Notes: a model not told the origin generated them from the letters alone. 64,000 nucleotides of DNA from Gemmatimonadota bacterium (GCA_041390105.1 JAWKQO010000006.1:6829-70828); one strand, 5' to 3'. Positions 42,312-52,093 are shown, counted from the first letter of the stretch. Translations and numbers: made by a program.

Positions 42312-43972
42312 TGGCAGGGCGTCGGGCCGCACGGCGTTCCTCGGCCCACAGTCGCTCGCGAATGTTGGTCGCCGGCGCGGTCTTCGCGCTATCGGTCCTG
42401 CAGGTCGCGTGCGAGCCACCGGGAAGCGTCCATTCGATCATCCCCAACCCCCTATCGGTCGAGCGTGCGGGGGGAGAGCCCGTCCAGGTGTCCGACAGCA
42501 CCTGGATTGTGATCGACGCCGGCGATGCCCAGGTGCGCCGCATCGGCGAGCTCCTGTCGGCACTGATCGGGAACACCATCGAGACGCAGCCACCCGTGGT
42601 GGACGCACCCGCGGACGGGGCCACCCCGCGGATCCGCCTGACGTTGCAGGGTGCTCCCGATTCGCTGGGGAGCGAAGGCTACGCGTTGAACGTCACGCCA
42701 GATGAGATCGTCATCCAGGGTGGAGGCGTCGCGGGGCTGTTCTACGGTGTACAGACCCTTCGACACCTCCTGCCGCCGCTGGTCGAGTACAGCGCCGCCC
42801 ATGTGCGACCTCTGCCCGTGCCCGCCCTGCGCGTCGTGGATCGGCCGCGCTACGCCTGGCGCGGAGCGATGCTCGACGTCTCACGGCATTTCCTGCCGCC
42901 CGAGGATGTAGAGCGCTTCATCGATTGGATGGCGCTCTACAAGCTCAACCGCCTGCACCTGCACCTGGCGGACGACCAGGGTTGGCGCATCGAGATACCG
43001 AGTTGGCCCGCGCTCACGGAGCAGGGCGCCAGTACGGAGGTCGGAGGTCGTGGAGGCGGTTTCTACACCACCGCGGAATACGCGGCTCTGGTGCGCTATG
43101 CGGATGAGCACTTCGTCACCATCGTGCCGGAGATCGACATGCCGGGGCACACCAACGCCGCGCTCGCTTCGGTCCCCGAGTTGAACTGCGACGGCGTGGC
43201 TCCACCGCTGTACACGGGCACAGAGGTGGGATTCAGCGCACTGTGCCCGTCCAAGGAAGTGACGTACCAGTTCCTGGACGACGTGATCGGTGAGATCAGC
43301 GCCCACACCACCGGTGCGTGGTTTCACGTGGGGGGCGACGAGGTCCGGACCATCAGCGACGACGAGTACGCTGGTTTCATCGAGCGCGTACAAGCGATCG
43401 TTGCGTCGCATGGCAAGCGACTCGTCGGCTGGGACGAGGTCGCTTCGGCACCCCTGCGGCCCGGATCCATCGTACAGGTGTGGCGCCCCCTTTGGAGGCG
43501 GGATGGCGAGGCGGCCGATGACACGGCCACCGCAGCGGCCGCCACACGCTTTCGTGAGGACCTGCTCCGCGCGGCCGCTTCTGGAAGCCAGGTCCTGCTC
43601 TCGCCCGCCGACCGGCTCTATCTGGACATGAAGTACGACGTCACGACCGTGCTGGGTCTGACGTGGGCAGGCGTCGTGGACGTCCGTCGTGCCTACGACT
43701 GGGAGGTCTCGGAGGTCTTCGCAGGGCTCCCCGCCGAGTCTGTCGTCGGGGTCGAGGCACCGCTCTGGTCGGAGACCTTGGGCACCCTCTCGGACTTCGA
43801 GTACATGGCGTTTCCCAAGCTGGCCGGCGTCGCCGAGCTGGGCTGGTCGGCCCCAGCGCGTCGCTCCTGGCACGAGTACCGGCTGCGACTGGGCGCCCAG
43901 GCTCCTCGCTGGACGGCTCTGGGTCTGAACTTCGCGCGCTCGCCGCTCGTCCCCTGGGCCCCTATTCTGTAG
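42311..43972 (+). CDS. Beta-N-acetylhexosaminidase, GH20 family, lipoprotein
   Basis: The 553-residue protein has an N-terminal basic stretch, a hydrophobic signal and a lipobox (LQVAC), so it is envelope-anchored. A GH20b alpha/beta domain (GYALNVTPDEIVIQGG, VQTLRHLLP) precedes the catalytic barrel. The substrate-assisted pair Asp343-Glu344 lies in FHVGGDEVR. Other family marks are RGAMLDVSRHFLPPEDV, HLHLADDQGWRIEI and VPEIDMPGHTNAALA. It should release terminal GlcNAc/GalNAc from chitin-derived or peptidoglycan oligosaccharides. It overlaps yhbY by one base. Confidence 0.94.
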   Translation: MAGRRAARRSSAHSRSRMLVAGAVFALSVLQVACEPPGSVHSIIPNPLSVERAGGEPVQVSDSTWIVIDAGDAQVRRIGELLSALIGNTIETQPPVVDAPADGATPRIRLTLQGAPDSLGSEGYALNVTPDEIVIQGGGVAGLFYGVQTLRHLLPPLVEYSAAHVRPLPVPALRVVDRPRYAWRGAMLDVSRHFLPPEDVERFIDWMALYKLNRLHLHLADDQGWRIEIPSWPALTEQGASTEVGGRGGGFYTTAEYAALVRYADEHFVTIVPEIDMPGHTNAALASVPELNCDGVAPPLYTGTEVGFSALCPSKEVTYQFLDDVIGEISAHTTGAWFHVGGDEVRTISDDEYAGFIERVQAIVASHGKRLVGWDEVASAPLRPGSIVQVWRPLWRRDGEAADDTATAAAATRFREDLLRAAASGSQVLLSPADRLYLDMKYDVTTVLGLTWAGVVDVRRAYDWEVSEVFAGLPAESVVGVEAPLWSETLGTLSDFEYMAFPKLAGVAELGWSAPARRSWHEYRLRLGAQAPRWTALGLNFARSPLVPWAPIL

Positions 43973-44013
43973 ACGGTCGAGCTTCGACGTCCCTCACGCT
44001 TCGCAGCGCATCG

Positions 44014-44604
44014 ATGACATCCCGGCCACCCCCGCCCGAGGAGGTCACGCGTCTCCTCGAGTCCGCTTCGTCCGGCGACGGCGAGGCGTTCGACCGCGTC
44101 TTTCGCGTGGTCTATGACGAGTTGAGGGGCCTGGCCCGGCTCGTTCGTCGGGGTCGAGCCTCAGAGACGCTGAACACCACTGCCCTGGTGCACGAGGCGT
44201 ATCTCCGTCTGCTGCCGTCGCAGGGGTTGGCCTGGCAGGGGCGCTCCCACTTCATGGGCGTCGCCGCTCGCGCCATGCGGCAGGTGCTGGTGCGGGCAGC
44301 CGAGCGCCGCAGCACCCTCAAGCGCGGCGGAGGCAAGGTGGATCTTCCCCTCGAAGAAGCCGTGGCAGGTGCGCTCGGCACGGATGCGGTCAGCGTGGAA
44401 CCCGAGCGGATCCTGGCGCTGGACGCGGCGTTGATGAAGCTGGAGGCGATGAGCCCGCGTCAGGCGCGCGTCGTCGAATGCCGGTTCTTTGCGGGCATGT
44501 CCGTCGAGGAAACGGCGCAAGCGCTCGCGATCTCGGAGCCGACCGTCAAGCGCGACTGGAGCGCGGCACGTGCTTGGCTGGCTCGCGAGATGGCCCAGGC
44601 CTGA
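44014..44604 (+). CDS. ECF-like sigma factor (Sig-70_X6 type)
   Basis: The 196-residue protein begins MTSRPPPPEEVTRLLESA. Region 2 shows YDELRGLARLVRRG, then ETLNTTALVHEAYLRLL, then FMGVAARAMRQVLV. Region 4 has the helix-turn-helix MSPRQARVVECRFFAG, VEETAQALAISEPTVKRDW. This pattern (LNTTALVHEAYLRL and RRSTLKRGGG) is that of the TIGR02999-type ECF group, commonly encoded next to a Ser/Thr kinase, as it is here 70 bp downstream. No anti-sigma factor is present; regulation by the kinase is a reasonable inference. Confidence 0.9.
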   Translation: MTSRPPPPEEVTRLLESASSGDGEAFDRVFRVVYDELRGLARLVRRGRASETLNTTALVHEAYLRLLPSQGLAWQGRSHFMGVAARAMRQVLVRAAERRSTLKRGGGKVDLPLEEAVAGALGTDAVSVEPERILALDAALMKLEAMSPRQARVVECRFFAGMSVEETAQALAISEPTVKRDWSAARAWLAREMAQA

Positions 44605-44674
44605 TCTCCTCGAAGCGCAGATCCGCTAGAGACCAGGGAGCGCTCAACCACCCTCCACGGAGGCGCCGAGGCCG

Positions 44675-47290
44675 ATGGAGCCCGACCGCTGGCAACAGAT
44701 CCAGGACGTGTATCTGGATGCTCTGGAGCAGCCACCAGAAGCCCGGACTGCGTTCCTCGAGCGCGTGGCCGGTGCGGACTCGGAGCTCCGCGCCGAGGTG
44801 CAGAGCCTGCTCGCCGCCGACACGGCGGGCGACCCGGTGTTGGATGCGACCTTCGACGATCTGCTGGACCTCTTGGATGAGGAAGCACCTGGCGAACCCG
44901 TCCCCGAGCGGGCCGGCCCCTATCGTGTGCTGGAAGAGATCGGACGGGGCGGCATGGGAACGGTGTACCGAGCCGAACGGGACGACGGCCAGTACACGCG
45001 CGAGGTGGCGCTCAAACTGGTGCTCGCCGCCGGAAGTCGAGCGGACATCGTCCGCCGCTTCGGACGAGAGCGGCAGATCCTGGCAGGCCTCGAGCACCCG
45101 CACATCGCGCGACTCTACGACGCCGGGGTCACGGAGGCGGGACTCCCCTTCCTGGCCATGGAGCTGGTACGAGGGGAGCCCATCCACACGTACTGCGACC
45201 GCCTGCGACTGTCCATTCCCGCCCGGCTGCGCCTGTTCGAGCAGGTGGTGGCGGCGGTCGAGTACGCGCACCGCAAGCTCGTGATCCACCGCGATCTCAA
45301 GCCCTCCAACGTGCTGGTCACCGACGAGCAAGAGGTCAAACTACTGGACTTCGGCATCGCGAAGCTGATGGAGTCCGAGGAGTCCACCGCGGACGACCCG
45401 CTCACGCGTCTCGATCAACGGCTGCTCACGCCCGAGTACGCGGCTCCGGAACAACTCCGCGGTGAGGCTCTCTCGACCGCCGCGGACGTGTATGCCCTAG
45501 GCGTCATGCTCCACCATCTGCTGGTGGGGACGCGGCCGTCGGGGTCCGGCCTGCCCACTCCCTCGACTGCGGCGACCACCGTCGAAGTGGCGGGGCTGCG
45601 CGACAGTGACCCACCGCGCCTCCGCCGTCAACTGAAGGGCGATCTCGACACGATCGTCCTGAAAGCGCTCCGCCCGGAGGCAGAGCAGAGGTATCCCACC
45701 GCCGCTGCCCTTCTGGAGGATCTCACGCGCTTCCGGACCGGGCAGCCCATCACCGCGCGCGCCCCCTCCTTCGCCTATCGCGCACGAAAGTTCGTGGGCC
45801 GGAACCGCATCGCGGTCGTCGCCGGTACGGCGGCCGTGATGGGGCTGGTGGGCGGCCTTGGCGTCGCCCTGCACCAAGCGCAGGTGGCCCGTGCCGAGCG
45901 CGACCTGGCCGAGTCCGTGAGCGGGTTTCTGGTCAACCTGTTCAACGCGGCCAATCCCTTTCAGCGCTCCAGCGAGCGCCTGGATACGTTACGCATCCAG
46001 GCCTTTCTGGATCGCGCCGTGGATCGGCTGGACACGGATCTGGCCGACCAGCCGGAGCTCAAGGCACGCATGCAGAACGTGCTCGGTGCGGTGCACGAGG
46101 GTCTGGGCCTGTACGATCCCGCACTCGCACTCATGAACGCCTCCGTCGCGGGATACCGCGTCACCAAGGGCGAGCAGAGCCCGGAGGTGACCAAAGCACT
46201 CGGAGACCTGGCACGCGTCCTCCAGATGTCGGGCGACGCCGCCGCGGCAGAAGAGACGTACCGTCTAGCCATCCCCCGGATGGTGGCCCTTCATGGAGAG
46301 CGCTCGGCAGAGGTGGCGCAGTTGCGCGTGCAGCTGGCGGCCGCGCTGGTCACGCAGGACCGGTTGCCGGAGGCCGAAACCATGCTCCAGGCCGCGATCG
46401 AGGTACGGCGCCACGTGCTGGAAGACTCGCTGAAGATCGCCGACGATCTCAATCTTCTCGGGGCTCTGCAGTACCGGCAGGGCAAAGTCGATCGGGCAGC
46501 CGAGACCATGCGTCAGTCACTCGAGATGAATCGAGCCGCCCTGGGGCCAGACCACCCCAATGTGGCTGTCATCTCGCAGAACCTGGCGTTGATCCTGAAC
46601 CGGGCCGAACGATATGACGAGGCCGAGCCCTTGCTTCGCGAGGCGATCGAGGCGATGCGTCGGGCGCTGGGACCGGACTACCCGGAGATCGGCGGGACGA
46701 TCAAGACCCTGGCGAGTGTTCTGGAGGCCAAGGGAAGGGCAGTGGAAGCTGATTCACTGTACCGCGAGGCCATCGACCACTCGCGGCGAGGGCGCGGAGC
46801 CGCGGACCCTAGCCTCGCGATCGCACTGCACGACTACGGCGCATTCCGGATGAAGCTGGGCGATCTGGCGGGCGCCGATTCGCTGATCGTGGAGGCGCGT
46901 GATCTGGAACTGAGTGCGAACGGCCCGGATCATCCTGGCACGGCCGTCACCACCGGCACCCTCGCCGACTTGCGCCGGCGCCAGGGCGATGCACTCCGAG
47001 CAGAGGCGCTCTACCGTGAGTCACTCCGCTCCCTGGAGGCGATCTTCCCGCCCACGCATCCCAGGGTGCTGAACGCGCGGCGCGGGCTTGCCCTGAGCCT
47101 GGCGGACCAGAGGCGTACCAGCGAGGCCGAGCCACTGCTACTCGACGTCTACGAGGCCGCGAAGAGTCTCGAGGACGGCGGGGTGGAAACCCGCGCGACC
47201 GCGCGGTCCCTCGCGCTCTTCTACGAGGGGTTGGGCAACCAGACCGAGGCTGCTCGCTGGCAAGCGCTGAGCGAAGCGCCTCCTGGTTGA
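44675..47290 (+). CDS. Transmembrane Ser/Thr protein kinase with TPR repeats
   Basis: The 871-residue protein has an N-terminal ~80-residue helical extension, then a Hanks-type kinase domain (about 83-350). Visible are the glycine loop IGRGGMGTVY, catalytic Lys114 in VALKLVL, HRDLKPSN (Asp near 206) and DFG in LLDFGIAKL. The segment TPEYAAPEQL follows. A membrane helix at about 376-399 separates it from a C-terminal array of about ten TPR units, e.g. AEETYRLAIPRMVALHGERS and AEPLLREAIEAMRRALGPDY, which would lie outside the cytoplasm. It probably senses a partner through the TPRs and phosphorylates cytoplasmic targets, perhaps the upstream sigma factor. Confidence 0.94.
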   Translation: MEPDRWQQIQDVYLDALEQPPEARTAFLERVAGADSELRAEVQSLLAADTAGDPVLDATFDDLLDLLDEEAPGEPVPERAGPYRVLEEIGRGGMGTVYRAERDDGQYTREVALKLVLAAGSRADIVRRFGRERQILAGLEHPHIARLYDAGVTEAGLPFLAMELVRGEPIHTYCDRLRLSIPARLRLFEQVVAAVEYAHRKLVIHRDLKPSNVLVTDEQEVKLLDFGIAKLMESEESTADDPLTRLDQRLLTPEYAAPEQLRGEALSTAADVYALGVMLHHLLVGTRPSGSGLPTPSTAATTVEVAGLRDSDPPRLRRQLKGDLDTIVLKALRPEAEQRYPTAAALLEDLTRFRTGQPITARAPSFAYRARKFVGRNRIAVVAGTAAVMGLVGGLGVALHQAQVARAERDLAESVSGFLVNLFNAANPFQRSSERLDTLRIQAFLDRAVDRLDTDLADQPELKARMQNVLGAVHEGLGLYDPALALMNASVAGYRVTKGEQSPEVTKALGDLARVLQMSGDAAAAEETYRLAIPRMVALHGERSAEVAQLRVQLAAALVTQDRLPEAETMLQAAIEVRRHVLEDSLKIADDLNLLGALQYRQGKVDRAAETMRQSLEMNRAALGPDHPNVAVISQNLALILNRAERYDEAEPLLREAIEAMRRALGPDYPEIGGTIKTLASVLEAKGRAVEADSLYREAIDHSRRGRGAADPSLAIALHDYGAFRMKLGDLAGADSLIVEARDLELSANGPDHPGTAVTTGTLADLRRRQGDALRAEALYRESLRSLEAIFPPTHPRVLNARRGLALSLADQRRTSEAEPLLLDVYEAAKSLEDGGVETRATARSLALFYEGLGNQTEAARWQALSEAPPG

Positions 47291-47329
47291 TCAGAGGGCT
47301 GGCGCGGCAGGCGGCGCGCCCCGGAGAGC

Positions 47330-48649
47330 TCAGAAAGGGAACGCTGGAATCACGTTCTGCCCCGAGCACATGCCGCTCTGCACCGGACCCACGGGAACCG
47401 CGCCGGGTGCGCCGCTGCGCGACGGCACAGGTCCGCTGCCCAACACGTTCAGTACCAATGCCTTGGTGGACCAGGCCAGGAAACGCGCGCCCAGTCCGCC
47501 CGCGAACAGCGTCAGCGGGCCCTCGGCTTCTTGCGTCTTGGAAACGGCGCCGAGGGCCTGCTGCAGGCGCACTTTCAACGGCTCCTGCTGCATCTCGATC
47601 GTCCCTGCCGAGATCAGTGCGCTCACGGGTGTGGGCACGTTGGCCGTCGGAGGTGCCTGGTCGCCCGGGTAGAGTGCGAAGTCCGGGTACCATGGCAGTC
47701 CAGGGATCGTGGTCTGCGATGCCCAGGCGTGCCACGCATTGCGAAAGGCTCCGTCCCAGGCTTGCGCCAACGTCGCGGGCGCGCCCGCAGCCTCCAGCCG
47801 TTGCCGTACGCGTCCTTGGAAGCCGGTCGAGCTCCGGAGTACTCCGGGGCCCGCCACGGCGATCGGGCCGTTGACGATGCAGGTGGGTACTTCGATGCGC
47901 GCGCCGCTGATCCAGTACTGAGCGTCTTCAACCGCTCCGCTCAAAGCCTCGGTGGCCAGGAGGACCCAGTTCAAGGGCGCCTCCCACTGGCTCACGGTGT
48001 ACAGAGGCACGACGACGCCTTCCACACCATCGGACACGCGACGCAGGCTGAGCGCAGCCGTCACGGGAGACGAAGGCAGGCGCGCCCGAACGCGCGTGGA
48101 GGTCATCTCCAGGATCGGAAGTGGCTGCCCGGCGAGGAGCACCTGCACCTGCGGGATGTTGCTGCTCTCCAGCGTCACGATGGAGTCGGTGTAGGACTGC
48201 GACGCGGGCGTCACCGCTACGGCACCCATGGCCGTGGCGGCGCTGCCCCCGGGGTTTCCGCAAGGCGCCGGATATCCGTCCCGGTCGATGCAGGAGAGCT
48301 CCACCAGCCTCCCGGTTTCAGCCAGCACGTCCTGCACCTCACCGGCCGAGTAGCCGACGGCCTTGAAGGTCTGCACGGCGTCCGTCGGTTTCATTTCGAG
48401 GGAGCGCAGCGCAGCCACTGCCGTGGGGCGCTTGGCGAAGCCGCCGCGCACCATCGCGTGCACCGCCTGCTCGGGGGTTTGGCGGTACTCGCTCACGAGC
48501 GTGCGCGCGGCGGCGTCGGCGCTCAGCTTCTGCGCCAGGAGTTGGCGCACGATTTGTTCCATGTCTGGGCCGCGTTGTGCGACCAACGGCGCGGCTGCGG
48601 CCACCCATACCAGTCCGGCCAGGGCCAGGGCTCCACCGACGCGTTTCAT
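47330..48649 (-). CDS. Exported protein with helical repeats and an IPT/TIG-like domain
   Basis: The 439-residue protein begins MKRVGGALALAGLVWV and has a signal cleaved near PLVAQ; GGAGGGAG precedes ATG 48649. Residues ~30-120 hold about three helical units of 25-30 residues (QKLSADAAARTLVSEY, ALRSLEMKPTDAVQTFKAVGY, SAGEVQDVLAETG). A beta region follows, resembling an IPT/TIG domain (QVLLAGQPLPILEM, RVRARLPSSPVTAALSLRRV), and then an Ala/Pro-rich C-terminus. I know no characterised homologue. It is the last of three overlapping or close genes (start overlaps previous stop, ATGA), all exported, suggesting one surface complex. Confidence 0.7.
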   Translation of the reverse strand: MKRVGGALALAGLVWVAAAAPLVAQRGPDMEQIVRQLLAQKLSADAAARTLVSEYRQTPEQAVHAMVRGGFAKRPTAVAALRSLEMKPTDAVQTFKAVGYSAGEVQDVLAETGRLVELSCIDRDGYPAPCGNPGGSAATAMGAVAVTPASQSYTDSIVTLESSNIPQVQVLLAGQPLPILEMTSTRVRARLPSSPVTAALSLRRVSDGVEGVVVPLYTVSQWEAPLNWVLLATEALSGAVEDAQYWISGARIEVPTCIVNGPIAVAGPGVLRSSTGFQGRVRQRLEAAGAPATLAQAWDGAFRNAWHAWASQTTIPGLPWYPDFALYPGDQAPPTANVPTPVSALISAGTIEMQQEPLKVRLQQALGAVSKTQEAEGPLTLFAGGLGARFLAWSTKALVLNVLGSGPVPSRSGAPGAVPVGPVQSGMCSGQNVIPAFPF

Positions 48650-49893
48650 GCTCCCTCCACATCGAGTTGTCGCCACGGGGTCTCCTGCACCACGTCGCCG
48701 TCCGCGTCCAGGGCCTGCACCCTCCACTCCAGCCGACCGCCCGCGTGCTCGGCCACCAGGAAGGGCGGTGCCGCGTACGACGCCACCCCGGCCTGCAGCA
48801 CCGCCTTGAGCACGCCCTGCCCTCCGGCGTCCCGCACCTCCAAGCGGTACAGCACCGCAGCGGCGACCTGGCTCCAGCTGAAGACGAGCGGGCGCCCTTC
48901 GAGGTGCGCATCGGCCGCGGGATCCAGGAGACGCAGGCTGGTGCCGCCCACGGCTGCCGCACCGGCGTCGCCGACGAAGTAGCGAAGCACCGGCATCGGG
49001 AACCCGGCCACCGCGCCTGTCGCGAGAATCCCGGGTCCTGCTCCCACCGCAGCGAGATCGACGTCGCCTTCCTTGTCGTCGGATGCCTCGATGCGGAGCA
49101 GCACCTGGTAGAGCCCATCCACGTCCACGGGCAGCGTCGCGGGGTCGGGCCCGGGGAGCACGACCTCACCGGTAGGCGGCAAGAAGACGTTGAAGCGTTC
49201 GAGCTCCGTGAAGCGCCGCTGGGTGCCTCGCAACTCGGCAGGGAGCGTGCCCTCCGTGAGCAGGTCGTCCAGCGTGGGGGGCTCCTCTCCCGGGAGAACC
49301 ACCTCCCAGCGACCCACCAGTCGGCCGGTGCCGTTGTAGGCGATGTGCGCCTCCAACGGCGGGGGCGGGTCGCCCGCTCGCACGGCCAGTACCGGATCGT
49401 CTCCGCCGAAGCGCACCTGAACGTCGAACAGCGCCAGTGGCGTGCGGGCCCCGCCGGCACTCATGCGGCAGGTCACCGTCACGTATTGGTCCGGTCCCAG
49501 ACCGCTGGGATCCGCAAAGCGACGCACGTAGAAGAAGCGTGAGTCGGCGCCGGCCTCGGCGGCCTGATAGGCCCGCCGAGCTACCGAGGCCGGGATCGAC
49601 ATGATGTCCGAGAAGGCGTCCTGCCCACTGAAGCGGCTCCGGTCGAAGCGGATCGGCAGTGCACCGAAGATGGTGGAGGGATCGCATTTCTCGCCCACGT
49701 CCGGCGACGCCGGGACGAGTTCACCACACCACAGGGCCTCGACCGGCACGTAACCGTCCAGATTTCCGAACGTGATGAACACGGTGGTGGGTCCAGCGGC
49801 ATTGACGTTCACGCCCGTTGGATTGCGCTCGATCTGGGCGGCGAGCGGCGCCGTGGCCAGGTGGGCGAAGAACAAGAGCAGTGTCGCACGCAT
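48646..49893 (-). CDS. Exported protein with FN3-like C-terminal domain
   Basis: The 415-residue protein begins MRATLLLFFAHLATAPL, with a cleavage site near LAAQ. The N-terminal ~280 residues show beta-rich blocks (TTVFITFGNLDGYVPV, YVTVTCRMSAGG, HIAYNGTGRLVGRWEVVLP). The last ~100 residues, PLVFSWSQVAAAVLYRLEV and RLEWRVQALDADGDVV, look like a fibronectin III-like domain. Cysteines in LWCGELV and EKCDPS may be disulphide-bonded. The family is not recognised. It overlaps the downstream gene by 4 bp and lies 13 bp after the outer-membrane barrel gene, so the three are one operon. Confidence 0.7.
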   Translation of the reverse strand: MRATLLLFFAHLATAPLAAQIERNPTGVNVNAAGPTTVFITFGNLDGYVPVEALWCGELVPASPDVGEKCDPSTIFGALPIRFDRSRFSGQDAFSDIMSIPASVARRAYQAAEAGADSRFFYVRRFADPSGLGPDQYVTVTCRMSAGGARTPLALFDVQVRFGGDDPVLAVRAGDPPPPLEAHIAYNGTGRLVGRWEVVLPGEEPPTLDDLLTEGTLPAELRGTQRRFTELERFNVFLPPTGEVVLPGPDPATLPVDVDGLYQVLLRIEASDDKEGDVDLAAVGAGPGILATGAVAGFPMPVLRYFVGDAGAAAVGGTSLRLLDPAADAHLEGRPLVFSWSQVAAAVLYRLEVRDAGGQGVLKAVLQAGVASYAAPPFLVAEHAGGRLEWRVQALDADGDVVQETPWRQLDVEGA

Positions 49894-49906
49894 GGGCCCC
49901 GGGCTC

Positions 49907-51991
49907 CTAGAAGAACGTGAAGTTGAGGCCCAGATCGACCCACCAGGCGGTGCGGCGATCGTCCTGGCCGAAGGTCGCGTCCGACGACTCCATCTCGCTG
50001 CGCGTGTAGCGCAGGAAGTACTGTCCCTGCAGGCGGCTCAGGTACGGGAGGACCGAGGACCACTGTGCATCGACCTGATTGTTGAGCCTGCGTCGTGTGA
50101 GCAGCAGATTCTCGGTGGAGGTATCCGAGAAACGCACGCTGAACTGGCTGCGGTCGAAGACCTGCCACTGCAGGCTCGCCCCCCAGCGAGTGGTCTCATC
50201 CGTTTCGTCTCGCTCGAGGTTTTCCGACGCCTCCAGGCCGAGCTCCACGGAGAGGTTCAGCTTCCGATGCGGGCTCATGCGTAGATTGGCGCTGTTGCGG
50301 GTCACCGTCAGATCTGCGTTCTCGCGTCCCACCTGCCGGTTGTCCTGCTGCGAGCGGTTCCACTGGTAGCCCAGCGTCACTCGGCCCAAGCGCCAATCGG
50401 CCTGAGCCGACTGGTTGAGGCTGACCTGATCCGGGGCGTGGGAGGCGCTGAAGCCTCCGTCGGTGGGCAGGTCGTCCGCGTGCTGGTGCGTCCGATCCGT
50501 ACGAAACTGAAGGGCAGGCAGCCAGCGGGTCGTGGACCCGAGCACCCGGGCCAGCGGCACGCCGACGTTGACCTGTGAGCGCTCGGTGCGGGACGTCAGG
50601 ATGGACGCGATGTCGTCCAGGTTGTTGCGGGACTCACCGTAGTTGGCCTGCAGCGTGACGCCGCCGACATCGCCGCTCACGTCGTACTGGTTCTGGAGCC
50701 GGTCAGCCTGCGCGTAGGCGCCCAAGCTCCGATAGAGCGGGTCGACGCGCTCATGACGGAATCCCAGCGTCAGACGCACCGAGCGCGTGGACGAGAGCTT
50801 GAGGTCACGCAGCGCGTCGAGCGATGCCTCCAGGTAGCGAGCCCTGGACGTCTCTTCGCGCACATCCACCACCTCGAACCCCTGGGACAGCGTGGGGTCG
50901 TCGGGACTGTCGAAGGTGCTGGATGCGAGGCCGGCGTCCAGGCGCAGCCGTCGGCTGAGCGCTTGGGCCGTGACACGCAGGGCCACGCCCCGACTCTCTT
51001 CCGAGTCGTTGACCACGCCTTGGTTGAACCCGGACTGCGGACGCACCGAGCCGGTGAGCCCCGTCAACTCGAGGCGTAGCGCTCCCGGCGTGGAGAGCGC
51101 CTCCACTCCCACCGCACCCGTGACCAGTCGGTGGCCGCCGTCGTCGAGCGCAATCAGGTGGTCCCAGCCCACCTCGTTGCTGCCGCCGAGCGCGGCTACC
51201 GAGACACCGATGCGGCTGCTGGGCTGAAGGGCAAGCGTCGCGCCACGGCTGGAGAAGCGATTGACCAGATGTCGCTGGTCCCCCGCCGAGACATGCCCCA
51301 CCGAGAGTTGCACGGGCCCGTTCGCGGCCTGCAGCAGGTAGGACGAGAGGTCCACCCGGGGCGCGTCCTCGCCCCGCTGATAGAAGCGGAGTGCCTTTTC
51401 CTGCTTCGAGGCACCGACCAGCGCCAGTTGACTCGACATGCGTAGGTCCTGACGGACGTGCTCGCTGGAGATGCGGAATTGTAGATCGATGTTCTCCGAT
51501 GCCGCGCCGGGGGCGGCGGCCTCGGGCTCGTATTCTTCCGTCAAGCGCGAGACGTAGGCAGCGGTCAACGAGGGATCGGTCTTGCCCGACGTGAAGCCGA
51601 GCCGCCCCAGGGTCTGGAAGGGCTGGCGCAGCACCTCCGTCCAGCGGTCGGACGCAGTCTCCACCAGATAGACCACCAACTCGTGACGCCCGCGCGGCAG
51701 CGTGATGACGCCGCGCTCGTAGCGCATGGCTTGCGGCAGGCGACGGAACAGGCCGGTGACGTCGGTCCGGTCGATGAACACCGCCACGCGTTCTGCTGGA
51801 CGCTCCAGCACCCGATCGAAGGTGATCTCGATGCCGGCATCCACCGGCACGGCCTCGTTCTGCGAGAGCGAGGTACGGACGCCGAGGCCCCCGGGCTGCT
51901 GCGCGCCCGCGCCCGCGGGAGCCATGCACAGCACCGCCAGCGCTGCCCAGAGTCGTGGGCCCCTCTGACGCACGGTCCGGAGGTCGATCAT
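49907..51991 (-). CDS. Outer-membrane beta-barrel protein with N-terminal Ig-like domain
   Basis: The 694-residue protein has a signal peptide ending near AGAGAQ. Residues ~40-115 form a beta-domain (GIEITFDRVLERP, RHELVVYLV). From there to the C-terminus there are many alternating strands, e.g. SVRLTLGFRHERVD, GVTLQANYGES and RVTLGYQWNRSQQDN, with an aromatic C-terminus (WVDLGLNFTFF) ending in Phe, the outer-membrane assembly signal. Its size suggests a barrel of about 22 or more strands without a TonB plug. It is the first gene of the three-gene run and could be the membrane anchor for the other two products. Confidence 0.75.
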   Translation of the reverse strand: MIDLRTVRQRGPRLWAALAVLCMAPAGAGAQQPGGLGVRTSLSQNEAVPVDAGIEITFDRVLERPAERVAVFIDRTDVTGLFRRLPQAMRYERGVITLPRGRHELVVYLVETASDRWTEVLRQPFQTLGRLGFTSGKTDPSLTAAYVSRLTEEYEPEAAAPGAASENIDLQFRISSEHVRQDLRMSSQLALVGASKQEKALRFYQRGEDAPRVDLSSYLLQAANGPVQLSVGHVSAGDQRHLVNRFSSRGATLALQPSSRIGVSVAALGGSNEVGWDHLIALDDGGHRLVTGAVGVEALSTPGALRLELTGLTGSVRPQSGFNQGVVNDSEESRGVALRVTAQALSRRLRLDAGLASSTFDSPDDPTLSQGFEVVDVREETSRARYLEASLDALRDLKLSSTRSVRLTLGFRHERVDPLYRSLGAYAQADRLQNQYDVSGDVGGVTLQANYGESRNNLDDIASILTSRTERSQVNVGVPLARVLGSTTRWLPALQFRTDRTHQHADDLPTDGGFSASHAPDQVSLNQSAQADWRLGRVTLGYQWNRSQQDNRQVGRENADLTVTRNSANLRMSPHRKLNLSVELGLEASENLERDETDETTRWGASLQWQVFDRSQFSVRFSDTSTENLLLTRRRLNNQVDAQWSSVLPYLSRLQGQYFLRYTRSEMESSDATFGQDDRRTAWWVDLGLNFTFF

Positions 51992-52068
51992 CGCTCGTCC
52001 GTCCTGCGGGTGGGCGCGCCCCGACCGTCGAGAGCGCTCGCAGTGGAGTAGCGGATCGGGCCCCGGGA

Positions 52069-52093
52069 GGGATCATCCGGACGGAATGATCCC
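52069..52093. promoter_or_regulatory. Inverted repeat in the divergent gap
   Basis: GGGATCAT and ATGATCCC flank a 9-base centre that itself pairs partly (CCG/CGG). It lies 77 bp upstream of the outer-membrane barrel gene and 190 bp before the serine hydrolase start. It may be an operator. No gene is visible in 51992-52283. Confidence 0.35.
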
